From NCBI GenBank assembly GCA_037127255.1, contig JBANSL010000014.1:66757646-66821645 (forward strand): a DNA stretch of 64,000 bases. The letters run 5' to 3'. The DNA comes from Persicaria tinctoria. Taxonomy: Eukaryota; Streptophyta; Magnoliopsida; Caryophyllales; Polygonaceae. Below, in pieces: positions 1 through 12,095 of the stretch. Numbering within the stretch: the first letter of the stretch is position 1; each line of letters opens with the position of its first letter. The notes under the pieces were generated by a model. The model saw only the letters and a program-made list of their open reading frames with translations. It did not search any database and was not told the origin of the DNA. A program made the position numbers and the translations under genes.

Positions 1-886
1 AGGGTCTTGTTTTAGTTTCAATTGAAAACGACGAACAGAGAGGTTTTTGTATATAGCAACCATGGGAGACTTTTGTGATTTCTCTCCAACTATGAACATC
101 TAAACTCCTTTGCTTGGGGAAATTAATCGAAGCTTCAGGTTTTCTATTTCATTGTGAGATTTCCGTTCTTAATACTCTTCTTTGAATATTATCAATTCTT
201 TGCTTAGATTGTTTAGGGTTCTCGTGAATTTCCGTTAGTCTGATCAACTGATGCCTTTTCATGATAATCTATAGCTAGATATAGGTAATTTCTGGTTGAA
301 TTATCTATAGTCTTGAGTAGCAAAGTATGAATCTCTGAAACTGGTTGATTTAGAGATTTATATAAAGAATTGATTTGCAATTGATGCAATAACTGGTTGT
401 GCGTGTCGATTGTCTTTGTTGATTTCCTTTAAGGTTAATCGATTATTGAATTGAATCTTGATAGTTTCAAGATTGTTTGATAATTAGGGTTTTCAGGGTC
501 TGGTTGTCCTGTTAACTAGATTTGATAAGGAATTGGATTCAAAAGACCTAGTCTTTCCACAACAAAGTATTCAAAAGGAAGTTATCTATTCGATTTCGAT
601 GATCAATGAACAAACCTGATTGCCGAGATTGGTTGACCTAAGCTATTTTTCTCATATTAATTTCCTCAAGTTGTTTAGTTTGCTACCTTTGTTTACTTTT
701 ATTTCTTAATTTAGTTAGTTCAAACCATCAAAATCCCCCCTCTTTGTTTCTTGTTTTTGCTGACACACTTGGCTTGCACACAAATCATTGACTCTTTGTG
801 GGATCGACCCGTACTTGTCAAACTACATTAGTTAGGTTAGTCGGATTTATTTGATAGGATTTAAGGCGACTAAAAAACCTCTATCA
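1..886 (+). repeat. 5' LTR, partial (3' 886 bp of about 1493 bp)
   Basis: Aligns base for base with 5543-6428 at an offset of 5542. The only differences noticed are G/A near 139 and A/G near 354. It ends TATCA at 886, four bases before the primer-binding site. Confidence 0.9.
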
Positions 887-890
887 AATT

Positions 891-908
891 TGGCGCCGTT
901 GCCGGGGA
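891..908 (+). other. Primer-binding site, tRNA-Asp
   Basis: TGGCGCCGTTGCCGGGGA is the complement of the 3' end of plant tRNA-Asp including CCA. It starts four bases after the 5' LTR. Confidence 0.85.
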
Positions 909-1013
909 GTCAAATTGTTATTTGTGTGTTTGTCTTGTGTGTTAGTTTAGCTACTAACTTTTGTTGTGAACCTGTCTTACGGTTCACAACACATATGCTA
1001 CTAACAGTTTAAC

Positions 1014-2003
1014 ATGTTGAGATTATCGCAGTTCGAAGGTGAAAACTTTCACCTATATCTCACTAGGTTGCAGAGGTGTGTGGACATCCGCAATGTGCGG
1101 GGTTTCCACGATAGTTTGCGAGATATGGTTGTCTGCGTTATAGAGGGAATGACTGCTGAGACAAAGGCGCATGCTATATACATGAGTGGCGGAAATCTAG
1201 CACGGTTAGATTTGGTGGGAATTTGGGATCTTATCTGCTACATGGGTCATCAGGCCTTGCAGGAAGTGTCCTTTGCCCAAGAACCTCAACCAATGGATTA
1301 CTTTGACGCACCTTCGGAGGAGCTATTCAAGGCATCGTACGAGGAGAATGAGCAATTGTGTTAGCAGATCATTGAACTAGATGAACAAGTGCACCGAATG
1401 GTCCAAGTGGGGAATGATATACTAGCATGTGAAGTGGGTGAACTACCGTCTCAATCGGTGATTAACCCGACAGAGAGCCTCACCACAAACATCCTAGGGA
1501 GCGGCAAGGACCTGTTTGTCACACCCAATGGAAGCTTAGAAAGTCATGAAGATGAAGGTGAGTGCGTGCTCCCTATTCCTCTCTCATTGAGTTCATCCGA
1601 GTCTTCTCTGCCACCGCCCCTACCCCTGAGCTATGAGCATGATAATGTTTTGGCGGAGGATGAAATGTTCGCAGACGATGACAGTTTCTTCAGCGATGAA
1701 GAGGAGAGTACACTATTTGCTGACATGGAGTGTCATGAGTCGACGCATGAGATTCCATGTGATTTGTTGTCTCCTTCGTTTGATGGTATTTTCCCGATCT
1801 CGCCTATCAAGGAACTAAGTCCGGAGCTGATTTCTGTGGCTCCTGAACAAAGAATTGATATCCTCTGCAACGGTGAGAAGTTCGGTGATTATGTCGACCC
1901 TTGGGCTCATTATTTTGACATACCACCAATGGAACTGAATTGGTGGTTCTACATATCCGCGGCGGGGAGTCAAGCTTGGACGTATCAACTTATTCGTATG
2001 TAA
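1014..2003 (+). pseudogene. gag-like frame with one internal stop
   Basis: One frame runs from ATG at 1014 to a stop at 2003 and is broken by a TAG at 1362-1364, with no frameshift. The first 116 codons resemble the plant Ty3-gypsy gag core: an aromatic FHLYL..LQRC stretch, then a short helix-rich GMTAETKAHAIYMSGG region. The second part is acidic and Ser/Pro-rich (about residues 150-250), with no zinc knuckle. Gag would form the virus-like particle in the cytoplasm. With the stop, only a truncated product is expected. The assignment rests on position behind the primer-binding site and on weak resemblance. It could instead be a degenerate accessory frame. Confidence 0.55.
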
Positions 2004-4935
2004 TCTCCGAGTACCTAGATGGTGTGCACAAGAGTTTGATTTGCTGCTGAGGGCACTGACGATGTCCGAGTGAGTCCTAAATAGACAACCAAAACGTCGA
2101 GTCTATGACGTTAACCAAGGACACTTCTTGGGAGGTAACCCAATGTTAGTATTTCATATTATCATGTTTTTCATAATTTTATTAGGTAGTTGTTATTATT
2201 TTTCTAGTATTTTTGCAAAAAAAAAAAAAAAAAGGGCCAAAAAGCATGAGAATTACAGTAGCAAACTCGGGTAGTAAACTCGGTCGAGTTTTAAGCCAAA
2301 CCCGAGTGAGAAACAGGTATTCAAAATAGAACTCGGGTGGGGCAATAGAAATCGGTCGAGTTTCCAAAAGCTCACCCGAGCTATATTGTATCACTGTGTT
2401 AAAAAAAAAAAAAGAAAAAAAAAAAGAAAAAGGAACACGTCTTGTCCTCCCTCTGGCCACTGCCGCCACTACCGAGTTCTCCAGCCACTGCCGCACTCCC
2501 GAGGATCCCATCGCCGACCTCACCAGCAGACGCCGGCGCGAGCCTAGCTCCGACCAGTGGCCCTCCCGGTGAGTCCCGGAGCCCTCAAGCCGCCCTCCAA
2601 CACAGCCCTCAGCGCCCGTCTCTCTCTCCCGAGTTCCCCAGCGCCCGAGTTCTTCGTCTCCAGCCACCAAGCCGCCAGCAACCATCCCCCATAGAGCCGC
2701 CCTCTGCCGCCCTCGTTCAGCCATCGCCGGCCCCAACACCGACCACCAGCCTGTCAGCCTCACTCCTCTTTCTCTCCTCCATTGAAGTGTTGAGGTAAGT
2801 TTTCAAAAACCCCCAATTTCTAGGTTTTCTCAAATTGAATAAATTTGTGTGATTTAGGGGTTGTTTGGGTGAGATTACACCTTATTTGTGCTAGATTTGT
2901 TATTGGAGAGTGATTGAATTAGGACTTGGATTGAATTTGTAGTTTGGGATGCCAAATTGGGTGAATTAGAAACTTGTTGATAGAGAAATTCGGGGGTGAA
3001 TTAGATTGATTGAGGTTTGTGAATTGGATTGGGATTCTTGTGCTTAATTGTTGAATTGCAAATTTGGGAATCATGAGTCTTGAGCATTTGAATTGATCTT
3101 GCTTTTTGATATTAAACTTGATAAGAGTCTCTTGTTGAGTTTATCGATTATAGTTTTGATCAATTTATGCTTAATTGTTATTGATTTGCAAATTGTTGAT
3201 GCTTGTGGCTTTGTTGTGTATTATTGTAAGTGGTTTAACACCATCGATTGTTATTGTGAGTTGTCCTTGTCGGGACAACAAATATTTTCTTGTTGGTGTT
3301 GCCTTGTCTCTTGTTTGTAGAGATTAGGTTGTGGTGTATCCTTGAGGTCGAGACGAGAAAGAACAATGGTTCATCACACTCTTGTGCTTGAATTCATCAC
3401 CTCTACCTGTAGATGACTCTGTAAGTGTTTTCTTCCTTTTCTTTCTTTTTTTTCCACATTGAGGACAATGTGTGAATTAAGTGTGGGGAGGGAACATTTA
3501 CATGTTTGCATTTAGGTTGCATTGTATATATCTCTTTCATGTTTTTGCATTTCATGTTTATTATTCATAGTCTTGCATATTATTTAAAAAAAAAAAAAAC
3601 AGAAAAATCATATAAAAAGAAAAAATCAGCATGCATGACATTTTAGATGTATGATCTTTCAAATAACCCCATCTGTACCACTTGTCTTCTTAATCTAACT
3701 ATAAGTCCCATAATATGCTTAAATTGTTGATCCTCGTCTAGTTTGTTTAGTCTAAGGGAGCATGAGATAATGGATTGATTGAGCATGTATAACTCTTACG
3801 TTTTATGTGACATTGAAATCCAACAAAATTTACTTTGTGAGTTTATTTTGGCCTTATTGGAACTATGCTTTATTGATGTCCTTTTGCTTCTTGTGTGTGA
3901 TACTCTCCAATGTGACTACCTCTGAGAATTGAGATTGATATCTATGTCAAGGTCGTATATTTTGATTATTACTTGTGATTTTCATGTGATTGAGGCATTA
4001 ATCTTTTGTTAGCCATGTTATTCCCTTTCCACCTTACATAGTATCCTTGCTTGAAGCCAAATTTGAGCCTTTTAGCCCATTTTTGTTAGCCCCACAAAAT
4101 GTTTTTTAGCCGATTTTAGCCTTACCCTATCCCGGAATTAGGGAGAAGATTGGTGAAAATGTGTATTAGTGGAGTATTTTGAGCATTCGGATGTTATGTA
4201 TGGGTGGTTTATTCTTTTTGAGCTTCATATGGATGATTATTGTGCTTAACACTCGGGGCCTAAGGAGGATAAAATTCACTTAGGAGTAAAAGTCGAGAAA
4301 AAAATCATAAAAAGAAAAAATTCAAGAAAAGAGAAGAAAAATCATTGAAAAATCAAGAGGGAAAAAGAAGTAACAAAGTGTGAGTTGGTTAACAAGAGTT
4401 GTGCTTAAGTTTTCGTTTGTGGATGGAGTTAAAGTTTGAATTATTTTGGTTGAAGAAATGTTTGGTTGTGAGTGCTTTTTCCGGTTGTAGTTGAGATCTC
4501 TTTTTCCCGGAATTTTCGCACCACAAAGCCTAAATGTTTCCATACCTTGATGTTCTTACCCGAGCCCCATTACAACCCTTACAAGACCTCATGATGATTA
4601 TTGCTTGTAATGTCACTCCCGGTGGAGATTGTGATGTGGATTTCAATTTTCATGGAGCTTAGTTGCATTGGATTGAGTTTGAGCGGAATTAACTTAGCCT
4701 AAACACAAGAGCGATGAATGAAACATTTTATATGCCCGGTGAGGTTGGATTGAAATGTGCCTAAGCCTTTGAGTTGCTCAAATACATGTGAGGATGTTGA
4801 CTATTGTCTTGTGCTTTCTACTTGATTTGGATTGTGTTTTGACGAGGTGAATGCATGAAGAGTGTATTTGTGGGATGTTTGATTGGATTGGTTTTGTTTT
4901 CTTGAGGACAAGAAAGGTTCAAGTGTGGGGGAGTT
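2004..4935 (+). other. Non-coding interior of the LTR element with polypurine tract
   Basis: No convincing reading frame. A-runs occur at about 2216-2233 and 2400-2432. A GC- and C-rich patch (about 2440-2790) contrasts with the AT-rich surroundings and could be a captured 5' UTR-like piece. Paired motifs of the ACTCGGGT / ACCCGAGT type occur at about 2262-2385. The purine-rich tract AAGTGTGGGGGAG (4921-4933) precedes the 3' LTR and fits a plus-strand primer. Confidence 0.6.
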
Positions 4936-6428
4936 TGATCGGACACATTTAGGTAGTGTTAACATATTCATTTAGATAGATTTAGGTATAATAATATGCA
5001 TGAGTTAGAGTAGTTTTCATGTTTTCATTATATTTCAGTTAGAGTCGGAATCTACGAGATTTGTGCATGATTTCAGGTGATTGTAAAGAGGTGAAGTTAA
5101 GCTCGAGCCAATGTTGGAAGATTGGACAAGAATAGAAGAACACAAGAGTCGAGGAGATGAGCTAAGCATGAAGAATTGATTGGAGCTGTCCAAACTGGCG
5201 ACGCTGCACTAAAATGAGTCGTTCGAAGGCTGTAGTTATCGGATCGGGGCGTACTTATACTTGTTGGAAAGAGGATTCGAAGACCTACAACTTTCGTGTT
5301 TACGACTTTTCCAAATTCAGCCTTGAAAATAGCGAAATCTGGACATCAAGTTGGCTGTTGAACAGGAACTCGGGTGGAGCAAAAAAGAACTCGCCCGAGT
5401 TATGTGGTGGTGAGCCCGAGTTTTATTGTGCATTCAAGAAAAAGCTGTTATGTTATTCAATTCACAGAGAATGTAATTTTTCATTTGATGATTTTAATTA
5501 ATTAGAAGCACAGGAAACGGTGGCTGGCCGAGAACACTAAAGAGGGTCTTGTTTTAGTTTCAATTGAAAACGACGAACAGAGAGGTTTTTGTATATAGCA
5601 ACCATGGGAGACTTTTGTGATTTCTCTCCAACTATGAACATCTAAACTCCTTTGCTTGGGGAAATTAATCGAAGCTTCAGATTTTCTATTTCATTGTGAG
5701 ATTTCCGTTCTTAATACTCTTCTTTGAATATTATCAATTCTTTGCTTAGATTGTTTAGGGTTCTCGTGAATTTCCGTTAGTCTGATCAACTGATGCCTTT
5801 TCATGATAATCTATAGCTAGATATAGGTAATTTCTGGTTGAATTATCTATAGTCTTGAGTAGCAAAGTATGAATCTCTGAAACTGGTTGATTTAGGGATT
5901 TATATAAAGAATTGATTTGCAATTGATGCAATAACTGGTTGTGCGTGTCGATTGTCTTTGTTGATTTCCTTTAAGGTTAATCGATTATTGAATTGAATCT
6001 TGATAGTTTCAAGATTGTTTGATAATTAGGGTTTTCAGGGTCTGGTTGTCCTGTTAACTAGATTTGATAAGGAATTGGATTCAAAAGACCTAGTCTTTCC
6101 ACAACAAAGTATTCAAAAGGAAGTTATCTATTCGATTTCGATGATCAATGAACAAACCTGATTGCCGAGATTGGTTGACCTAAGCTATTTTTCTCATATT
6201 AATTTCCTCAAGTTGTTTAGTTTGCTACCTTTGTTTACTTTTATTTCTTAATTTAGTTAGTTCAAACCATCAAAATCCCCCCTCTTTGTTTCTTGTTTTT
6301 GCTGACACACTTGGCTTGCACACAAATCATTGACTCTTTGTGGGATCGACCCGTACTTGTCAAACTACATTAGTTAGGTTAGTCGGATTTATTTGATAGG
6401 ATTTAAGGCGACTAAAAAACCTCTATCA
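4936..6428 (+). repeat. 3' LTR, complete (1493 bp)
   Basis: Starts TGATCGG directly after the purine tract and ends TATCA. The first 607 bp have no partner inside the window. A cluster of ACTCGGGT/CCCGAGT motifs sits at about 5368-5424. Confidence 0.85.
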
Positions 6429-7815
6429 AATTTGAAATCACCAGGCGGAGACAACAAAACACTCGTGGTGGAAGAGGGTGGTTTGGTTGATATGACAGTC
6501 GATGGGTCCAACTCGCATCTTCTTCTGAATTCGGATAACGGCTCAGATAACACTATTGATAGCAAGGAAAATACTTCATCTGGCAAGGAAAATCACACTA
6601 CTGGCAAGGTCATCCAGACAGCTAGGAAAATCACACTGCGTGTCAATCAGGGAAACTTTGGGGTTTTGGTCGTTTCTTTTGTGCATAACTTGGCATTCGG
6701 TGTCACATATGTACGGGGTTTTTTACTATCTAGCCAATATAATATTTTCCCTAGCCATTCTCATTAATTACTAAGCCAATAACTGGGAATCCCTGACCAC
6801 ATTTTACATGTCTCAGAAACTGTGAACCGTAAGAAAATCGTCGACAATGAGGCAACATTAACCATAGCCATCTACAACAAATATAACAAAGTCTCCAAAA
6901 CAATACATATGTAGTCAACAACACAAGTTTCCAAATGTGGAAATGCTTAGAAGTTTTTTCAAGTCAACCAAACACAACGAACAACAAAATGTCCTAACAA
7001 ACAAAAGTCCAAATATCGTTCACTACGAAATAACATCAGCACGCCCATCTTGGAGAACTGGTTCGACCTCCCTCTAAAATATTTTTCCGAAGGAAGGGCT
7101 AGAGTTGCCTGCACAAATATCACAAGAGAGTAACGAAGTGGACATCACGAACAAAAAAAAAAAAAGAACGCACCAAATGTCTCTCAGAAGTGATAACAAC
7201 TGATACCTTCTTGCTCGACGGCGTCGTGACCTTTTTTTCCTTTCGCTTTTGTCATTGTGTCCTTAATCTGTCATTCAGATAACAACCATTTCAGCAATAA
7301 TCATTGCCAGTACATACGAATGCCTAGCCAGTAGAAATAATGATTCTGCCAGAAATTTTAACATTATCCAAATGACAACACCACACAATTGCTTGGAAAA
7401 ACCATCAACAACTGAATATGATTGCTTTAAGAATCATATGTTGTTTTTGTTATTCAATATACAAGAGTAAGGAAAAAAACATCAACAAATCACAACACCA
7501 CACAAATGGTTTCAGGATCTTCGTTTTTGTAATTCAATATACGAGAGTAACGAAACTCAAAGAACATGTTGACCATAATAATCATATGTTGTTTTTGAGG
7601 TTCAATTGTTACATACCTCCCCATTGATCTCATTTTATGCTACAAAATGCTAAATGTTGAATTTTTCTAATATAAATGTTTTTAAGGTTGTCTAAGTTGA
7701 TGTCCGGATTTATTGATTGTTATTCTAATGCAAGCTTCTCCAAACAACACATCAACAACTTTTATGGATTATCAGTCAATAAACAAATCATATTAGTTTC
7801 CCCTACTTCCCCAAA
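6429..7815. other. Flank of the LTR element, nothing recognised
   Basis: An open stretch continues from the LTR to about 6767 (Asp/Asn/Ser/Lys-rich) but matches no family I know. The rest is AT-rich with many stops. Confidence 0.3.
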
Positions 7816-8034
7816 TCATATTGCTAATAGGTGTATCGAGTCTTCATCGGTTTGATTGCATATTGCATATGTGAGTGGAATGTTTATTCCTTTATTCGTT
7901 AGTCTAATTTTCGTTGGGAATCCATTCATGAGTAGTTTCCACATGAAGTTTTTTACTTTTGGTGAACAATCCATTTTCCACCCCCAAAATAAGTATAATG
8001 ATAATAATAATGAAAAAGAAAATAAGCATACCAC
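7816..8034 (-). pseudogene. L1-type LINE fragment (zf-RVT-like C-terminal domain)
   Basis: A minus-strand frame contains SPKVKNFMWKLLMNGFPTK followed by an Ile/Asn-rich link and an ICNQTDEDSIHLL end. This matches the order of the zinc-binding reverse-transcriptase-associated domain (zf-RVT) of plant L1 elements, where a PK.K.F.W....LPT core precedes a Cys and an E/D..HL end. The first Cys of the usual CxxC pair is replaced. No reverse transcriptase is next to it, so this is a short dead fragment. Confidence 0.5.
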
Positions 8035-8775
8035 ATCAATTCAACTGCACTAGATCAGGGTAGCTCAAACCTCAAACTTGTGAGCCTCATGGCAACAAAA
8101 GCAACAGCAAATTGTTTTTTTTATTACAACTTTCTGTTTTTTACACCTTCATTTGTTTAAATATAGCAGCAGCGAATTGTGCTTATTTTGTTATTGTTTT
8201 CTGTTTTACAGATTTCTATATTTTTAAATATAGCAGAATTTTTTTTATTGTGCTTATACTTCTAATTTCTTACAGCTTAATAGCAGCAAACTTCAAGTTT
8301 GTCAGCTTGCAGTTTTTATTTAAGTATCCCTTCCTCATGCCTTAGAATTTACTTTCATTGGAAAAAAATGCAAGTTAAGTTTTCATTGAAACCGAAAAAA
8401 TGCAAGTTCAGTTTTTAATTAAGTTGTTAAACCAATTGGAAAAAATGCAAGTTGAGTTTAAACCTCGTATCCAGAAAATGGAAGTTTCTCAAATTCAGAT
8501 TATTAAGTTGAGTTTAAACCGAAGCATGACAGCAAGTTGATAACAAAAATATTTCAATTTAAATTTCAATCCTTACAGCAAGTTGAAAAGAAAATAAAAA
8601 AGAACAGCTAGCCAGCAACAATTTCAGTCTATATTTTACTTGCCTTAAAAGATCCTACAAGATCACAAGTTGAAAGGAAAATAAGAGGCTAGACTATGCC
8701 AAAATTAGAGTGGTAAAATTAATAAATGTGTAAGAGGCTAAGTACACACAGTTAACTAGTTTAGGAAAAGAGAGA
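8035..8775. other. AT-rich DNA, no gene seen
   Basis: Scattered short repeats such as ATATAGCAG and ATGCAAGTT, with no coding signal. Confidence 0.4.
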
Positions 8776-9112
8776 CTTATTTTTCAGCTTATTTTTAGTC
8801 TAGACTATGCCAAAATCTGTTTTTTTTTTTTTTTTCTTCAGATTTCTCTCAAAATCTGTTTTTCAACTTATTTTTAGTCCAGACCATGCCAAAATCAATT
8901 CTTTTTCAGGTTTCTGTATAAAATCTTTTTTTTTTTTCAGATTTTTGTAAAAATCTGTTTTTCAGCTTATTTTTAGTCTAGACTATGCCGAAATCTGTTT
9001 TTTTTTAGATTTCTGTAAAAATCTATTTTTCAACTTATTTTTCAGCGTATTTTTAGTCTATAGACTATGCCAAAATCTTTTTTTTTTTTTTTCCAGATTT
9101 CTATAAAAATCT
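8776..9112. repeat. Tandem repeat, about four units of 78-100 bp
   Basis: Each unit carries CTTATTTTTAGTCTAGAC followed by TATGCC(A/G)AAATC, a T-run of variable length and an AGATTTCTGTAAAAATC-like tail. Unit starts are near 8786, 8863, 8963 and 9043. Length variation is mainly in the T-runs. Confidence 0.7.
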
Positions 9113-9241
9113 TGAAGCTTTTTTTTACAGCTTTCATGTTGCAAGCATTCACCTACCAAACAATTAAAAAAGTGTTAGCTTCCGATTTTTTTTTTAAATA
9201 TAGCAGAAAAATATTTTAATTCTGATGGAAATCTGAAAAAA

Positions 9242-9890
9242 GGTTGCTGTTAGGCCGACCTTATTGTATGGTTCAGAGTGCTGGCCCGTCACCAAAGCTC
9301 AAGAACAGAAGTTGGCAGTGGCTGAGATAAGGATGTTGCGATGGATGTGTGGGCATACGAGACTTGACAGAATCAGAAATGAAGACATTAGGAGTAAAGT
9401 TGGAGTTGCAAGTATTGTGGACAAGCTGAGAGAGTCCAGATTGCGGTGGTTTGGGCACGTTCGGCGGAGACCTGGATCGGCGCCTGTTCGTAGGTGTGAG
9501 AGTTTGGAGTTTGGAGCTATTTGTAGGGGTAGAGGTAGACCGAAAAAGAGTTGGATGGAGGTTATTAGGCAGGATCTTAATCTGCTCAACTTATCGGAAG
9601 AATTGACTTTGGACAGAGACCGTTGGAGGAGGGCTATTCGGGCTTCGGATGTGTAGCAGTACTAGGCTGGGGTTTTGTTCTATTGTGGTTGCTTTTATTC
9701 CGCCTCCCTCTTTGCTTCTTCGTGCCTCTTTTTCTACTGTTTAGCGTGCTTTGATGGGATTGATATGCCTACTATTTTGGGTCTATCGGAAACACTCTCT
9801 CGATGTACTCGGGGAAAGAGTGCGTACATCCTGACCCCCCAGACCCTGCTTAATTGCGGGATTTACTGGGTAGTTGTTGTTGTTGTTGTT
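9242..9890 (+). mobile_element. 5'-truncated RTE-type LINE with (GTT)n tail
   Basis: A 649-bp insertion bounded by 15-bp direct repeats GGAAATCTGAAAAAA (9227-9241 and 9891-9905). It holds the end of a reverse-transcriptase frame, a 3' UTR containing CCCCCCAGACCCTGCT and GCGGGATTTACTGGGTA, and a GTTGTTGTT tail. This tail organisation is the hallmark of plant RTE elements. The long target duplication and 5' truncation show target-primed reverse transcription. It landed within a dispersed repeat whose second copy lies at about 10400-10545. Confidence 0.85.
9243..9656 (+). pseudogene. RTE reverse transcriptase, C-terminal 137 codons only
   Basis: Open from the truncation point to TAG at 9654-9656. 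It contains [31 protein letters not shown] and [11 protein letters not shown], the conserved C-terminal signature of RTE reverse transcriptases, and ends in a DRDRWRRAI motif. The endonuclease and the catalytic YxDD palm are absent because the copy is 5' truncated. There is no ATG at the start of the frame; it simply runs off the truncation. Not functional on its own. Confidence 0.85.
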
Positions 9891-9905
9891 GGAAATCTGA
9901 AAAAA

Positions 9906-10589
9906 ATGTAAGTTTCTGAAAATGAATAACCACTGCAGCAATTTAAATCGATTGCACCAAGTTGAGTTCAAAATTCAGATTCCTAAAGCTGGAGACACTG
10001 CAGCTAGTTGAGTTCAAATTCAGATTCAATACATCAGTGTGTAAACAAGTCAAGCTACTAAATGTGCCTCCACGTCTTTTCTAAATTGAAAAATACATCA
10101 GTTGGGATGTGTATCTGTTTGGAATCACTAAATAATATAAGCATAAGCAAACATTTGTATTGACTGTAATTATAAATATAACTTAGCATATACAATAAAC
10201 CTATTCAGATTCTGAATTTTTACAACTTCTGAATTTGATTTTGAATTCAGATTGATAGCAGCTCATTGTAAGTTATAAATACAGCAGATTGCTTCAACCA
10301 AACTATTAGCAGTTCATTGCATGTTTTAAGTATAGCATAAGAATATAGCAGATTGAATTGAAAGCTATCTAAGAATCACCATAACTTCTGAATTTTTTAA
10401 AATATAGCAGAAAAATATTTCAATTCAAACGGAAATCAGAAAAAATGCAAGTTTCTGAAAATGAATAGCCACTGCAGCACTTGAAATCTATTACAGCAAG
10501 TTGAGTTCAAAATTTAGATTCCTACAGCTGGAGACACTGCATCCACCATCCATCTTCAACTTGAAAGGAGTTCCTTTGAAGTTTTGATA
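9906..10589. repeat. Dispersed direct repeat, second copy
   Basis: About 115 bp at 9906-10018 (AAGTTTCTGAAAATGAATA ... GGAGACACTGCA) recurs at about 10448-10542 with small changes. Sequence upstream of the LINE (AGCAGAAAAATATTT) also recurs at 10401. The remainder is AT-rich and non-coding. Confidence 0.6.
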
Positions 10590-11275
10590 GCCTTCACTGG
10601 CTAGGATACACTGTGTTGTTGTATACACTGTATATGTATTTTAGGAATGTGTGCAATGAGGTTCCAGTCTTCTCCTATTTCTCTTTCACACCTCCACTTC
10701 AGAATAGGGTTGTTAGCATGAATCCATAGTACTTGCAGACTCATGACAGCTTCAATGCCACTCGGAAGAGTAGATAAATTATCACAAGTAGTTATTAGTA
10801 GCTTCAATAGAGAAGTGCAGTGTTGCAAGCCGTCATGAAAATGCTCCAGGAGAGGAAGTTCCAAGATGGTCAAAACCTGAAGGTTTCTTAGCTTTTCACA
10901 ATTCTGAATTTTTTTAAACCCTCAAGTGTGGTAAGGAATTGAATGCTATTTGGAAGCGAGGCCAAATTGGGACACAATGATTTTTAGTACTCAAAGAGTG
11001 GTTAGGGTGTCAATCTTCTCTGACAAACCAGCAACAAGAATATGATGACCAACAACCTGCATAGTTCCACTGTTTTTCTTGAGTGAGTATCTGTTCCTTC
11101 GCTCTGTAAGATTACAAGAGAAGGATCCCTGGTTTCCACTTTCCAGATAACGGGGATAACTTTGCAGATTGACTAATTTGGACATTGAATCAGGGAGCCT
11201 CCGCCTTGACGGTTGTCTCCTCACCGCAAATCTCCACCACCGCGTAATGTCAGCATTGTCTTCTATCATCTAATC
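10590..11275 (-). pseudogene. CNL gene relic, C-terminal LRRs only
   Basis: The minus-strand frame ending at 10601 matches the C-terminus of the intact gene at 29816-32395: HCTSLLKL, NLSTLP.GIEA, SLQVLWI..NNP and CEREIGEDWNLI.HI follow in the same order. Upstream pieces with LSEKI.TLTTL and LPDSMSKLVNLQS motifs (about 11000-11200) lie in shifted frames with deletions. No CC or NB-ARC domain is present. It is the leftmost member of a minus-strand CNL family and about 18 kb from the next copy, the gap being filled by transposons. Confidence 0.8.
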
Positions 11276-11820
11276 TCCTCCGCAGACAAAGCATAAACTC
11301 CATGGATTCAACAATTTCTTACCCTCTTAATTCATTTGTTCTAACCTAATTTTCATATTTGAATTGGTGTTGTTACATTTTTTAGGGTTTTGATATTGCG
11401 TAAGAGTTTTCTCCACCGGGTAATGGCTAGCCGGCCTTAAGATACTCTGTCATTAAGTGCAACTAATAAATAATATTGTGTGATCAGACAGTTCACTTTA
11501 GGAGGTGTGTGGAAGATACAAAATATATCCCACATTTGAATTACGTAAAATCTAAGCCTAATATATAAGTCGGTGGACTATTCTTTCTATTAATTTGCAA
11601 ATGGTTTTTATGATAGAATCCCATTGATTTTGTGTGTACGACTTAATTAACGTATGATGGATATTGACGCGTTGTGACTGCCTAATTAACTAAATTGGAA
11701 AAAAGGCTCGATCAAGTAGACATTGGACGTCGACATTATGATTTAAGTGGAGTTGAGAAATGCTAACGTGAATTATGTGGACCTTTTAACATTACTATAT
11801 GACACGAGAAATGTTATTAA
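11276..11820. other. Intergenic, no feature seen
   Basis: AT-rich, no coding frame and no obvious repeat. Confidence 0.3.
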
Positions 11821-11980
11821 TAGGGGTGGGCACAAATCCCGTAAATCTCGGTCTCGTCCCAGACCCGTCCCAGTGGGATTTCGAAAAAAAAATAGTAAAT
11901 CCCGTCCCGCAAAAATTATGCGGGACGTAGGACGACCCGTCCTAATCCCACAAATCTCGTCCCGTCTCGCATATATAATA
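11821..11980. repeat. CCCGTCCC-rich repeat, possible hAT-type fragment
   Basis: Begins TAGGGGTGGGCACAAATCCC and contains repeated CCCGTCCC / GGGACG motifs in both orientations. TAGGGGTGGGCA resembles hAT terminal sequences, but no matching far end was found. Confidence 0.35.
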
Positions 11981-11988
11981 TATATACT

Positions 11989-12025
11989 ATTATTTATACA
12001 TTATCTATTATAGTATATTATATAT
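11989..12025 (+). repeat. Left copy of a 37-bp direct repeat
   Basis: Starts ATTATTTATACATTAT and ends TATATTATATAT. It matches 21281-21317 except for one base (C at 12005, G at the partner). It sits about 24 bp outside the left end of the element below. Confidence 0.75.
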
Positions 12026-12095
12026 AATATTATTTAGAAGTAATTTGGTCCAAAGGCCAATGTCCTAAAGGCTTTTCTTTGCTAGTAAATGTCCA

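Larger units (their letters stand above)
1..6428 (+). mobile_element. Non-autonomous LTR retrotransposon (TR-GAG/LARD type), 5' end cut by window edge
   Basis: Positions 1-886 repeat at 5543-6428 with two substitutions seen by eye, so these are the two LTRs. The full LTR is 4936-6428 (1493 bp, TGATC...TATCA), which places about 607 bp of the 5' LTR outside the window. A primer-binding site complementary to tRNA-Asp lies at 891-908 and a purine tract at 4920-4933. The interior holds only a gag-like frame; no protease, integrase or reverse transcriptase is visible. A tRNA-Asp primer is typical of Athila/Tat-type Ty3-gypsy elements. The target duplication cannot be tested because the left flank is missing. 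The near-identical LTRs indicate recent insertion, presumably driven by proteins of a related autonomous element. Confidence 0.85.

Noticed and set aside
2182..2798. Protein-coding gene in the GC-rich interior of the LTR element
   Set aside because: Open on both strands through C-rich composition, bounded by A-runs; no domain and no splice or promoter support.
11747..12013. 88-codon frame over the CCCGTCCC repeat
   Set aside because: Arises from repeat composition; both strands are rich in the same motif.
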